Below, piece by piece: positions 48,740-57,561 of a stretch of DNA of 64,000 bases (position 1 is the stretch's first letter; each line of letters begins with the position of its first letter). The DNA comes from Nitrosospira sp. NpAV (lineage in GTDB: Bacteria; Pseudomonadota; Gammaproteobacteria; Burkholderiales; Nitrosomonadaceae). The position numbers were made by a program, and so were the translations under genes. Location: contig NZ_JXQM01000008.1 of the NCBI RefSeq assembly GCF_000832065.1, forward strand, positions 62,001 through 126,000, written 5' to 3'. The notes beneath the pieces were generated by a model. That model searched no databases, was not told the DNA's origin, and was given only the letters and a program-made list of their open reading frames with translations.

Positions 48740-51106
48740 CTAGAATTGATAACTTAAGCTCGCGGAGAAGTTGCGACCGGGCCGCGTATAGCGATCAGGT
48801 CCGCCGATCGAATCTGCCGTGTGTATATCTCTAACCGGCACATCTGCCCATTGCCAGTATTTCTCGTCCAGCAGATTGAATATCCCTACGGACAGCCTGC
48901 CGGTTCGCGCGAATTTCCAATGAGCGAGCAGATCCACCACAGCATAACCTGGCGGCAATAACAGACGTTCCACCCCCCTTGATTCATGGGCGGTTTTGCG
49001 CATCGCGGCAGTTACCAGTGATTCAATGCGTAATGATCCTCGTTCATAGGACAAGCCAAGCACGCCAGTCGCCGGATTGACTTGAATAATCGGAAGCCCG
49101 GTTTCCAGATCGCGTCCCTTTGTCCAGGCGAAGCTGGCCCGCAAACGCCAGCCCGGGTAAAGCTGCTGGTCCAGTCTGCCTTCAAAGCCATAGATGCGGA
49201 CCTTTGGCAGGTTACGAGACTGGAATGTTTGCAATCCCGGCACACAGAGAGGATCGCCCGGACAGACAAGTGGGCGCGAAGAGTCGATAAAATCCTCATA
49301 CCGGTTATCGTAGGCGGTAAAAGATACGGTGCCCCTATCGCTGCTATGACGTAACGATAGTTCGACACCACGCACGACTTCAGGCTTGAGATTGGGGTTG
49401 GCGACCGCTGTGTACGCTGCGCCTAAATTGGTAAAACCGATATTCACATCATTGTATGGAGGAGGCCGGAAACCTTGTGAATATTGGGCAACAAACGATA
49501 AGCCATAACCCATGTGCAGGATGCCGGAAAGCTTGGGTGAAAATGCGCTCAGCCTGACATCCGCTGTGTCCACGCCAGGATTGCGCTGTATGAAGAGTGC
49601 GTCGGGCTTGGGGTTGAGGAAATAATTGTCGTAGCGCAGGCCGGCGATAATAGTGATCCGGTCAGACAACCACCATTCATCCTGAAAAAATGCTGCCAGC
49701 TGGGTGGCGCTTGATGGAGGAAAATCACGCGTCGGCAGCAAATCCGGACCAATCTGTTTGGATTGTGTGCCGAGCGTGAGATTACTTTCCATGCCGTCAC
49801 GTTCCTGCTTTGTATCCGTTCGAAAGGCCTCACCTCCCCAGGTCAGGCTGTGGGCGCCCCACATTTCAAATATCGATTCGTTTTGCAGCTTCGCGCCGGT
49901 AAGCTCTTGCTTGAAATCGAATAAGCGCTCAACCCGAAGACTCTGGGTACCGTTGGCGAATCGCAGCAGGCGGTCATCAAACGTATGCTGACCGGTTCTG
50001 CTTGTTTGTTGGTAGAGTTTAAGATTGATCGTGCCCAGCGGTGTATTCGCTATGCGCTGGTCGAGTGAAATACGATTGCGCTCATAGGTATCTTTTGCCG
50101 TGATTCCTACCGTCAGGCCTCTTGGAAGCGATAAGATATCGGTGTCCACAATGCGTTCGAAACCTTCTGCGGCAAAGGTCGCCCTGTAGCTGGCAAACGG
50201 TGTGAAGACAAGCTTGGCGAGTCCATTCATGGTGTCGATCTCCTGGGGATTTGGTTTCGTGCGATTGATGCCGGCACCCCCCACCGTCCCCATGTTGGCG
50301 GTTTCGTGACCGTTGCGCTGGACTCCTCGCAGCATCAGTTTGAGATACTCATTTCCAGCGGCAACGGTGCCGATAAGCCCCAGCGACCCGTCCACGCTCT
50401 GGTAGATGGTTTCAGGACTCACAGCAAACGAGCGGCCTTTAAGGAAGTCTTCCGGTTCAGGCGAGCGATAAGAGACGACCCCGCCCAACCCCTCTGACCC
50501 TTGCAATGCAGAACCGGCCCCCCGCTGGATTTCAACACCAGAAAGCATGCCGACATCGACCATGTTGCGGCCGGCATTCGAAAAACCACCAATAACAAAG
50601 TTATCCGGCTGGCGGATGCCATCCATCTGGATCAATATGCGATTGCCATCCAATCCACGGATGTTGAAGCCGCTTATGCCGAACCGGGACGGATTGTTGC
50701 CAACAGAAATGCCTGGCTCATAGCGGATCAGATCCTTGATGGACGTGACCATCTGCTCCTTGATCGTTTCGGCAGAAATGACGTTTAGCGTGACGGGCAC
50801 GTTTTTCATATCCCGCTCCGCTCGAGGAGCGGATACCGAGATCGTGCGGAGCACATTCCCGGTATCGCCTGCCTCTCCTGGTAGTGAATCAGCACACGGA
50901 GCCCCCGAGACCGGTTGGGAACCGGTCTCGGGGGTGGATTTCGGGGGTACGGGAACGACTGGACTTTGAGATTCACGTCCCCCGCATGGAGAAGAAGTAG
51001 AGCCCGGCTGAATAGTCGTCTCGGCGTATGCTGCACACGCAAGCATCAGTAACGCAGCCGCCAGAAGGCGAACTTTACATTCGTGTAGCATCTGGCTGGG
51101 CCGCAC
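48740..51106 (-). CDS. TonB-dependent haemoglobin/haem-type receptor
   Basis: 788 residues from a GTG at 51106; an in-frame ATG at 51091 gives an equally good signal peptide (LLAAALLMLACAAYAE). After a proline-rich linker the plug begins near LRTISVSAPRAERDMKNVPV, followed by NIRGLDGNRILIQMDGIRQP and VEIQRGAGSALQGSEGLGG. The 22-strand barrel includes YSQGFRPPPYNDVNIGFTNL and VANPNLKPE, resembling the FRAP/NPNL regions of the haemoglobin/transferrin/lactoferrin receptor family, and ends in the aromatic Phe (SYQF). It imports haem or protein-bound iron with TonB energy. It follows a PEP-CTERM gene by 21 bases in a Fur-type unit. Confidence 0.88.
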   Translation of the reverse strand: MRPSQMLHECKVRLLAAALLMLACAAYAETTIQPGSTSSPCGGRESQSPVVPVPPKSTPETGSQPVSGAPCADSLPGEAGDTGNVLRTISVSAPRAERDMKNVPVTLNVISAETIKEQMVTSIKDLIRYEPGISVGNNPSRFGISGFNIRGLDGNRILIQMDGIRQPDNFVIGGFSNAGRNMVDVGMLSGVEIQRGAGSALQGSEGLGGVVSYRSPEPEDFLKGRSFAVSPETIYQSVDGSLGLIGTVAAGNEYLKLMLRGVQRNGHETANMGTVGGAGINRTKPNPQEIDTMNGLAKLVFTPFASYRATFAAEGFERIVDTDILSLPRGLTVGITAKDTYERNRISLDQRIANTPLGTINLKLYQQTSRTGQHTFDDRLLRFANGTQSLRVERLFDFKQELTGAKLQNESIFEMWGAHSLTWGGEAFRTDTKQERDGMESNLTLGTQSKQIGPDLLPTRDFPPSSATQLAAFFQDEWWLSDRITIIAGLRYDNYFLNPKPDALFIQRNPGVDTADVRLSAFSPKLSGILHMGYGLSFVAQYSQGFRPPPYNDVNIGFTNLGAAYTAVANPNLKPEVVRGVELSLRHSSDRGTVSFTAYDNRYEDFIDSSRPLVCPGDPLCVPGLQTFQSRNLPKVRIYGFEGRLDQQLYPGWRLRASFAWTKGRDLETGLPIIQVNPATGVLGLSYERGSLRIESLVTAAMRKTAHESRGVERLLLPPGYAVVDLLAHWKFARTGRLSVGIFNLLDEKYWQWADVPVRDIHTADSIGGPDRYTRPGRNFSASLSYQF

Positions 51107-51127
51107 GCAATCACTCTTTGCTATGCC

Positions 51128-51844
51128 TTAGGCGCTTTTCGGGGTATTCCGTCGCCGAACAATGGTGCCCATCAAGCCAAGTCCGGCTAGCAGCATGGCC
51201 CATTCGCCGGGCTCCGGTATGGGAGCGGCGATATCCACGGCAACCTGCGCGAAGCTCTGGTGTGGGCCGGTGCTTTGCAGATCGATGTGGAAATTAGTGG
51301 GCGCTGTATCCAGTGTCCACACCGCGAGATATTGATTCAGCTCGACCGGACCCATGGAGCTGGAAAACGCTGGGTCGGTATAAGTTATGGCACCGCTGGT
51401 TGGCGCTACACCATTCAGCTGAATGGTGCTGTAATCCATTGCGGTGCCCCAGGTCTCGAACTGCAACGCCACGGTAACGGGGCCGCTGAACGCGACAGAA
51501 GGAGTGATATCGAGATCAAATATCTCGGTACCGGAGAAGCTGTACAGATTCCCCGAGCTTGCGGCAAAGGTGCCGACATTCCAGGTGAATGTGCTGCTGC
51601 TCACGCCAGATGAGCCATAAACCGTGGAATATGGCGTACCGGGCGTACCGCCCAGAAAATTGTCCCACTCCGCATACGCAGTGCCCGTGTCGCCGCGTGT
51701 CCAACCGCCCCATGCAGCAGTGGCGTCATCAGGCTTGTCGAAACCAAAACCCGCAGCATAAGGATCAGGCCCGTTGGCGATATCGGCAAGGGCCGGGCCC
51801 GCAAGCAGCAGACCGGCAATTAAACTTATCGTTTTCAATTTCAC
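51128..51844 (-). CDS. Secreted PEP-CTERM protein co-transcribed with the receptor
   Basis: 238 residues from a GTG at 51844 with GGAGGG eight bases upstream; the longer frame from TTG 51859 overlaps the ribosome site. Signal peptide: LKTISLIAGLLLAGPALA. The mature part (about 190 residues) is rich in Gly, Ser, Thr and aromatic residues (WGGWTRGDTG, FTWNVGTFAASSGNLYSF), suggesting an all-beta fold; no known domain was recognised. The C-terminus is a typical sorting signal, IPEPGEWAMLLAGLGLMGTI then RRR. It lies first in a two-gene unit with the TonB receptor behind a Fur-like promoter, so it is probably an iron-regulated surface or released protein that presents a ligand to the receptor. Confidence 0.85.
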   Translation of the reverse strand: MKLKTISLIAGLLLAGPALADIANGPDPYAAGFGFDKPDDATAAWGGWTRGDTGTAYAEWDNFLGGTPGTPYSTVYGSSGVSSSTFTWNVGTFAASSGNLYSFSGTEIFDLDITPSVAFSGPVTVALQFETWGTAMDYSTIQLNGVAPTSGAITYTDPAFSSSMGPVELNQYLAVWTLDTAPTNFHIDLQSTGPHQSFAQVAVDIAAPIPEPGEWAMLLAGLGLMGTIVRRRNTPKSA

Positions 51845-52003
51845 GTTAAAACCCTCCAAGTATGAATGAATTAAATATGCCTACGCTCGTTGCGTAACCC
51901 GGCACATACCTGCAACATATCGATGCGGTACATAACCGAGCGCGCACTTGCGTCTTTTATTGAGCTGGCTTAAATCGTGAGGATTGGCTGGCTGGATGAT
52001 TCT

Positions 52004-52123
52004 GAAGTCTCTCTTTCAAAAGACTTCATGGGCAGCTGGCGGGTCAGATGAGAATATCCGACCGCTGGCGGGAAACCGATATAGCGATTTACTCGTCTGT
52101 TTCAGTCACCTAAGCAGGTGACT
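52004..52123 (-). other. Structured leader of the PEP-CTERM/receptor unit
   Basis: Between the promoter (52159-52187) and the first start codon (51844) lie about 300 transcribed bases. They include two strong hairpins: AGTCACCT-aagc-AGGTGACT (52104-52123) and GAAGTCT ... AGACTTC (52004-52027). No T-run follows either, and no riboswitch class was recognised. The leader could carry post-transcriptional control by a small RNA or protein. Confidence 0.45.
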
Positions 52124-52158
52124 TGAATGAGCGAGGAAACTACGCGATACGAATTTGC

Positions 52159-52187
52159 ATTTTATGTAAATGAGAATTATTGTCAAT
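52159..52187 (-). promoter_or_regulatory. Sigma70 promoter with overlapping Fur-like box
   Basis: On the minus strand TTGACA (52181-52186) and TAAAAT (52159-52164) are separated by 16 bases. The spacer and the -35 region are covered by AATGAGAATTATTGTCAAT (52169-52187 on the plus strand), which matches the palindrome AATGAGAATnATTCTCATT at all but two positions. A bound Fur-type repressor would block this promoter. It serves the PEP-CTERM gene and the TonB receptor. Confidence 0.7.
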
Positions 52188-52189
52188 AA

Positions 52190-52651
52190 GACTAGTCAGA
52201 AAGAACTAATATTTTCGAGGATTGGACGTTAAGCTTAACTTGAAGGATGAAGTTATTCCGCTCATATGATTATCCGGGTCATGAGCGCCGGGGCTACCCT
52301 GCTTTTGTTCATTACTTTGGATCATTGTTTGAAGCTACAAACCTCCTTATGACAAATATCTAATATTTTCTCCAAAAACTTGAAATGCGTTAGGTGATTT
52401 CTATCGACTATTTTGGATTCTTATCCCAATTTATTGGAATTAAGAACCAGAGATGAGCGCATGGTACGTTGTAAAATTAAAAACCTCTATACGGAAGCAA
52501 ACATATGAAATCACGAGTTCTTCTGTATAGAATCCCAATATGGGTAGTGGAATAGAGTTGCCGGAATCATTATTTGGCATAACCGCAAGCTATGGTGGCA
52601 GAGGCAACCCTGGCGGGTTCTGATTTTCATGCACCCCATAAATTCCTTCCA
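52190..52651. other. Gap between the Fur promoter and the crp-type gene
   Basis: About 460 AT-rich bases with no gene or recognised repeat. The small open frame on the plus strand at 52592-52867 is a shadow of the regulator gene. Confidence 0.35.
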
Positions 52652-53440
52652 TTATCCGCTTTCGTTCCCGTAGATGGGCTTCGGGTTTTTATTGATTGGA
52701 ATGACATTGGCTACATAACGGTCTTCTGTCTCAGGCTTGTTCGACAACAAACGATGGTATTCTTTTTTAAGTCCTGCGTAAGCCTCGCTCACGCGGTCTT
52801 CCATCAGTTCCCGATTTACCACCGTTATATGCCCGCGTCTATATGTAATTGCCCCCTCCGCTTGTAGCGTTAGCGCGGCTGTCGTCACGCTCTCGCGGCG
52901 CACTCCTAACATATTACCCACCAATTCATGTGTCATGGGAAATGAACTGCCCGATGACCGGTCTTCGGTCATCAATAAGAACCGGCACAATTGGTTCATG
53001 ATAGTTTGACGGTGGTCAACCGCGGACTGTTCTGTTTGAAGGAGCAAAGCCTGGGTAAAACTCAACAGCAGCCGCTGCAAGGTCCCTCCCGGCTTGAGCT
53101 CCTTCTTCAGAATGTTCGCTTTAATACGATAAGCATAACCCGGGCTTTGTACTATGACCGTAGCAGGAGTACTATCGCAACCCAACAAGAGAGACGTTCC
53201 GGTTACGCCTTCCTTGCCAATCATGGAAACCTGCCTCCAGAGACCGGATTCAAGTTGATATATCCGGGCAACAATGCAGCTCGTGGGAAAATAAACATAG
53301 CTAATTGTAATATTAGGTTCGTATATGACTTCCCCTACCGATAAATCCATCAATTCAAGAAATGGCAATATGCGGGTGTATTCATGGACAGGTAAAGCTG
53401 AAATGATCTGATTCTGTTTTGCGCTATGCAATATGGACAC
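52652..53440 (-). CDS. Crp/Fnr-family transcription regulator
   Basis: 262 residues from a GTG at 53440 with GGAG seven bases upstream. The N-terminal cyclic-nucleotide-binding-like domain contains VYFPTSCIVARIY and SMIGKEGVTGTSLLLG. There are no Fnr-type N-terminal cysteines, so it is not an oxygen-sensing iron-sulfur regulator. The C-terminal helix-turn-helix is MTHELVGNMLGVRRESVTTA. It resembles the group of Crp-like regulators common in betaproteobacteria whose ligand is unknown. A deleted copy lies at 48242-48378. Confidence 0.88.
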   Translation of the reverse strand: MSILHSAKQNQIISALPVHEYTRILPFLELMDLSVGEVIYEPNITISYVYFPTSCIVARIYQLESGLWRQVSMIGKEGVTGTSLLLGCDSTPATVIVQSPGYAYRIKANILKKELKPGGTLQRLLLSFTQALLLQTEQSAVDHRQTIMNQLCRFLLMTEDRSSGSSFPMTHELVGNMLGVRRESVTTAALTLQAEGAITYRRGHITVVNRELMEDRVSEAYAGLKKEYHRLLSNKPETEDRYVANVIPINKNPKPIYGNESG

Positions 53441-53750
53441 GGCGGTCTCCTCATCACGAATGGCTAGTCAAATAGAGATAATCTGGGGATCCGCGGATAC
53501 TCCCGATTTTTTTTCTGCTACCAACAACAATGACACCGCTCCGGACACAGCGAAATTGCGAAGGAATAAATATACGCGGAGACACCACTCGATTCTGTTC
53601 GCTATCCCACGTACATCTTCGCTTGCATTAATATCTGCAATGCCCGCTCCGATGTACCTCTGGCCAGCAGCCAATACTGTTGAGCTAGAGTCAGGACGTC
53701 ATAAACTGAACGAAAGAATTCGGATGACGATTTCGAGCCCAGGACCTCAG
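53441..53750. other. Gap between the regulator and the glutathione transferase
   Basis: 310 bases. A 68-residue minus-strand frame (53468-53674) has a hydrophobic part but no good ribosome site and no known family, so it is not called. No repeat or terminator was recognised. Confidence 0.35.
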
Positions 53751-54404
53751 TCAACCGGTCGGTGGCTTGCCGGTGTAAACTGCCAATTGAGCGTCGAAAG
53801 CCCGCTTGTAGGAGGGCCGAGATTCGCCGCGGGCGACATAGGCGGCCAGGTTCGGATATTCGTCCAGAATGCCCGATGACTTCAACCTGAGCAGCACCGA
53901 CACCATCATCAGGTCGCCCGCGCTGAACGCACCATCGAGCCAGTCGGCATCACCCAGACGAGTGGAAAGCTGGGCCAGCCGATTTCTGATGCGCTCCTCG
54001 ACTAAAGGCAAGCGTGCCTTATTCCAAGGCTTGTCGCCCTCAAGCAACTTTGCGGTTCCGAGTTCAAGGATCGGCGGCTCTATCGTATTGACCGCGGCAA
54101 ACATCCAGGTGATCGCGCGCGCCCGGGCATTGGCATCGACCGGAAGCAGGCCCGCATGGCGCTCTGCGATGTGAAACACGATCGCCCCGGTCTCGAACAG
54201 GGCGAGATCGCCTTCCTCATAAGTCGGAATCTGGCCGAAAGGATGAAGCGCCAGATGCGCGGGTTCCTTCATCGCACGGAACGAAACAAGGCGAACCTCG
54301 TAAGGCTGGCCCACTTCTTCAAGCGCCCAGCGCACGCGCGTATCACGCGCCAGCCCCTTGCCGCCATCGGGCGACCGTTCAAAGGCGGTAATGGTGATGG
54401 TCAT
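53751..54404 (-). CDS. Glutathione S-transferase
   Basis: 217 residues from MTITITAFERSPDGGKGLAR, with AGGAGG nine bases before the ATG; the frame is open 15 residues further up. The N-terminal thioredoxin-like part has HPFGQIPTYEEGDLALFETGAI with the cis-Pro (QIPTYE) and the Glu-Thr glutathione-binding pair. The C-terminal helical part has FSAGDLMMVSVL. It may detoxify electrophiles or peroxides; the substrate is unknown. GC-rich codon use suggests it could be acquired. Confidence 0.9.
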   Translation of the reverse strand: MTITITAFERSPDGGKGLARDTRVRWALEEVGQPYEVRLVSFRAMKEPAHLALHPFGQIPTYEEGDLALFETGAIVFHIAERHAGLLPVDANARARAITWMFAAVNTIEPPILELGTAKLLEGDKPWNKARLPLVEERIRNRLAQLSTRLGDADWLDGAFSAGDLMMVSVLLRLKSSGILDEYPNLAAYVARGESRPSYKRAFDAQLAVYTGKPPTG

Positions 54405-54978
54405 CGTGAGGCTCCTCCTGGCGAAAATCATCGGCTGCGGGGCTGGCAAGCTGCCAAGGCAAATGCAACGACATTGAAGACGATCCCGCTTCGTGTCCAG
54501 TTTATCCGCATGGCAGACCTTTGCAAACTCATCTTTCAGAGACCCATGATGGGGCTAGCCATAACTCCAACTCGTGCTGCTGCGCTCGCTGGGCGCGCGC
54601 CCAAACGTGACTATACCGCCATCGAAACATCCATCAGCGAGCCGCCTTAGAAGCGATCGACATGGCTCCATAGGCAACAACGCATCATGCGCAAAACAGA
54701 TGCGCAGAACAGTTATTTTTTATTTTTTATCCCTGCTCTGCGCACTCGTCAGTTTCGGCAGGAATCCTTCCTCTTTCATCCGTTGAGTAGTACCAACGCA
54801 CCGTTTCGTTCTTGAACAACTCGAGAAATCGGCTTGACTATAAAAGGAACACTGCTATGAATAAGTGCAGATAGCGGGTTTAAGTGATGCTCATTTTTCT
54901 TGTTCATGCGGTTTAGCTTCCAAACAGTAATTACCCGGCTCAATCTGCACCATGCTCAACCAATAGGAGGTGACTATC
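54405..54978. other. Gap upstream of the cysteine-rich secreted protein
   Basis: 574 bases between divergent genes. Open frames on the plus strand here (to 54650 and 54574-54786) show no domain and overlap the transferase promoter. No repeat was recognised. The promoter for the next gene should lie in the AT-rich part near 54780-54960. Confidence 0.35.
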
Positions 54979-55752
54979 ATGAAACAGCTACACGTGATCG
55001 GAGTCTTGTCCGTTTTGGCGGTTCTATGGGGAGGCCTAAGCTCTATCGAACTTATTCCATCCTCTCGGGCAGAGACGGTGAAGCCTACGAAGACAATCAA
55101 AACCGAGTATCAATATGCTGCAAAAGTCGTCTGTTCGCTATTGTTGCCACACCAGGATGGAACTTTGGCGAGGGGCACCTACCGCACGACTGTCAATATA
55201 CACAACCCCACCAACAAGCAAATCACTGTTGCCGCCAAAGTAGCGCTTGCCACCCCGTTTGGCTCGGAACCAGGTCCCTTTGGCGTTACGCCATTCAAGG
55301 AAGCCGTTCTCCAACCGGATGGAGCGGTGGGCGTAAGCTGCTTCGACGTCGCCGGCTACTTTTGCCCGATCGACGGAGTTTGTGTGGATTTCGCGTTCCT
55401 GGAAGGATTTCTGGTTATAAAAAGTCCTGTGCCTTTGGATGTTGTCGGGGTATATACGGCCCGGCACACGGATGGAGACGTGGAGTCCATCGACGTCGAA
55501 ACGGTACAGCCCAAGCAAGTTCCTGAGACGGTTAAGGTGGGGTCAACCGAGTCCACGAAACCGGGCGGCGGGAAGCGTGTCGATTATCCGCCCAAAGGAA
55601 GCCCTGCGTACGGCGATAAGGAACCTAAACAAATGTGTGGCGGAATAGCCGGGTTTCCCTGTCCCGCCGGCAAGACTTGCGTGGATGATCCTTCAGATAA
55701 TTGCGATCCCACCCGGGGTGGTGCCGACTGCAGCGGTATCTGTGTGAAATAA
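54979..55752 (+). CDS. Secreted protein with C-terminal eight-cysteine-type domain
   Basis: 257 residues from the ATG at 54979, seven bases after GGAGGT; an in-frame GTG at 54970 lies inside that ribosome site. A signal peptide (LHVIGVLSVLAVLWGGL, cut near SSRA) leads to a middle domain of about 130 residues with TTVNIHNPTNKQITVAAKVAL. A charged spacer follows, then a cysteine-rich tail: MCGGIAGFPCPAGKTC, DDPSDNCDP, GGADCSGICVK. The C-x-G-I-A-G-x-x-C-P-x-G-x-x-C-V pattern occurs in secreted proteins of bacteria and fungi and may be a Kazal-like or carbohydrate-contact module. Function unknown. The neighbours give no clear link. Confidence 0.65.
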   Translation: MKQLHVIGVLSVLAVLWGGLSSIELIPSSRAETVKPTKTIKTEYQYAAKVVCSLLLPHQDGTLARGTYRTTVNIHNPTNKQITVAAKVALATPFGSEPGPFGVTPFKEAVLQPDGAVGVSCFDVAGYFCPIDGVCVDFAFLEGFLVIKSPVPLDVVGVYTARHTDGDVESIDVETVQPKQVPETVKVGSTESTKPGGGKRVDYPPKGSPAYGDKEPKQMCGGIAGFPCPAGKTCVDDPSDNCDPTRGGADCSGICVK

Positions 55753-56007
55753 TAGCGCACGGATGCGGGAAAGTTTTTGCAAGGGGACGCGACATCCATG
55801 GCGGGTCTTGCGCGACAGCAATGAAGCCGCTGACTGCGGGCGGGGAAATATGCGATGGGTGTGGCGTCCCGCAATCTGGGAATCAAATTTGAATTCCGGG
55901 TTTGCGATGCCAGTTTGCCAGCCTAGGCATGCACATGTCGTGTATGTTCATTGCAGTGCCTGATCACCAATGTTTTCAAATCAAATAGAGCGAATAGAGG
56001 AAAAATT

Positions 56008-57246
56008 TTGCGCATTAGTAAACTAGCCATTTCTGAGAACGAGAATACTGCGCGACTCAGCGCAACTGTTTCCCACGAAGCACTGGAAAAGTCCGAGCAA
56101 GATATTTACTTTGAAGTGGGCATTCAGCACAAAAACTATTTGCGTGCATTTTATGAACCTTTCATTTTAGCGTGCTTTCCGGCAGCACTTCTTCACGGTG
56201 AGAAACGAATATCGGTTGAGGGAGCTGCATGCCCAGAACTCATTAGCAATATCAAATCAGCAATGCTGCTTCAGAAACGCTGGTGGAAAGACAAAAATAC
56301 ACTCCCCATTATTGAATACAAAAACAATCGCATCTTGGATTTAGCCCCCCACGGCACGGCAGGCTTTATGTCGGGGGGCGTTGACTCGCTATCCAGCTAT
56401 TGCAGAAACATCTCCTTGTACACATTAAAAGACCCGAGGCGAATACGGCATGCGATATTTGTTTATGGCCTGGATGTTGGCGATCCCAACAAGATGGAAA
56501 GAAAGGATATTTTTGAAGAAGGCAAAAATAAATTGGTTTCTTTTTTAGAAAGGAATGGATGCGAATTAATTCCCGTTTATACAAACGCCCGAAACATTGA
56601 GCCGGATTGGCGCTTCTATGAAGAGAGGCATTTTGGTGCGCTCTTAAGCGGCATCGCCCATGCTCTAAGTGGAAAATTCAGCCATTGCCAGTTGGCACTG
56701 GATTCTCGGGCCGATTTTGCCGATGAGTGGGGCTCTCATCCATGGCTAAATAATTATGTATCCAGTTCGGGGTTGGTTATTAATTCGACCATGGATGCCT
56801 ATTCGAGGCTGGAAAGATATTCTTTTCTAGCCCAAAAACCTGAATCTTTAGAGACCCTTCGGGTTTGCTATATGATGAACAACATACCAACGGGTGAAAT
56901 CAATTGTGGCAAATGTTCAAAATGCACCAGAACAAAAGTTGAATTACTTTCGCACGGCCTATTAAATGACGCCAAGACTTTTTCAGACAAATCCATATCC
57001 CCAGACTTGCTTCGTGGCCTAATAGTTAGGCATCCCCACGAAGTAGAATATGTTGGAGAGCCTATAAAACGCTTAAGGGAGATTGGCGAAAATGAAATTG
57101 CGGATCATCTAGAGGAACAGATTAAGAAATATAATTCTGGCCCAAATATTAAAGATCGAACAATCAATCTTCTGAAAAGTTTTGATGCAAAATTTCTGAA
57201 TGGTTTTTTAAAAACAACCCTTAATAGAAGAGAAAAAAACCCGTGA
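56008..57246 (+). CDS. QueC-like PP-loop ATP-pyrophosphatase family protein
   Basis: 412 residues from a TTG at 56008, chosen because AGAGGA lies seven bases upstream; the frame extends 19 codons further without a better site. The PP-loop SGGVDSLSS is at about 122-130, and a QueC-type zinc site is seen as C287 then C300-x2-C303-x2-C306 (RVCYMM ... NCGKCSKC). True QueC makes preQ0 and is about 230 residues; this one has an extra N-terminal domain of about 115 residues and a long C-terminus. Similar long QueC-like proteins occur in phage-defence operons (QatC, Cap9-type). It is AT-rich and next to an AIPR gene, so a defence role is likely, though its partners are missing. Confidence 0.7.
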   Translation: MRISKLAISENENTARLSATVSHEALEKSEQDIYFEVGIQHKNYLRAFYEPFILACFPAALLHGEKRISVEGAACPELISNIKSAMLLQKRWWKDKNTLPIIEYKNNRILDLAPHGTAGFMSGGVDSLSSYCRNISLYTLKDPRRIRHAIFVYGLDVGDPNKMERKDIFEEGKNKLVSFLERNGCELIPVYTNARNIEPDWRFYEERHFGALLSGIAHALSGKFSHCQLALDSRADFADEWGSHPWLNNYVSSSGLVINSTMDAYSRLERYSFLAQKPESLETLRVCYMMNNIPTGEINCGKCSKCTRTKVELLSHGLLNDAKTFSDKSISPDLLRGLIVRHPHEVEYVGEPIKRLREIGENEIADHLEEQIKKYNSGPNIKDRTINLLKSFDAKFLNGFLKTTLNRREKNP

Positions 57247-57473
57247 TATTTTGATTGCCTAGGTTCTAATTTTTGAATTGATTATTATCGTCCAATTTTA
57301 TTTTCCCCATTGTTTTCTTGGCAATCAATCAAACAGGGGCTAGTTTTTTGAAATTACCAGAAAGCCAACCCTCGTCTGGCCTATCTCTATCTCCCATCCC
57401 GCCTAGCAACTACAGCAGAACCGGGCGAAATATTCCCGACGCTTCAAGATTTGCCCCCCAGCGTCATCCCGGA

Positions 57474-57507
57474 AAAGAAAAAAGGATCAGCCTGTAAGCT
57501 GACCCTT
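57474..57507 (-). terminator. Terminator-like hairpin at the distal tRNA fragment
   Basis: On the minus strand GGGTCAGC-ttacag-GCTGATCC is followed by seven Ts. It lies just beyond the duplicated tRNA 3' half, where the original terminator of that tRNA would have been before an insertion. It resembles, but does not equal, the hairpin at 59915-59952. Confidence 0.65.
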
Positions 57508-57511
57508 GATT

Positions 57512-57561
57512 TTGGTAGCGAATCCCAGATTCGAACTGGGGACCAACGGATTATGATTCCG
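57512..57561 (-). repeat. Duplicated 3' half of the CAT tRNA (attachment-site-like direct repeat)
   Basis: These 50 bases are identical to 59959-60008, the T arm, variable region, anticodon arm and CCA end of the tRNA at 59960-60035. After them the sequence diverges (AAAGCCACCT here versus CTGCTCTAAC in the tRNA), so the 5' half is missing and this is not a functional tRNA. The two copies are in the same orientation and bracket one gene (57713-59749). This is the pattern left by integration into a tRNA 3' end. Confidence 0.85.

Noticed and set aside
56008-57246. Annotating this gene as queC of the queuosine pathway.
   Set aside because: It is nearly twice the length of QueC, has an extra N-terminal domain, lacks queD/queE neighbours and sits with an AIPR gene; only the PP-loop and zinc site are shared.
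57512-57561. A second tRNA gene.
   Set aside because: Only the 3' half matches; the D arm and 5' acceptor strand are missing, so it cannot fold as a tRNA.
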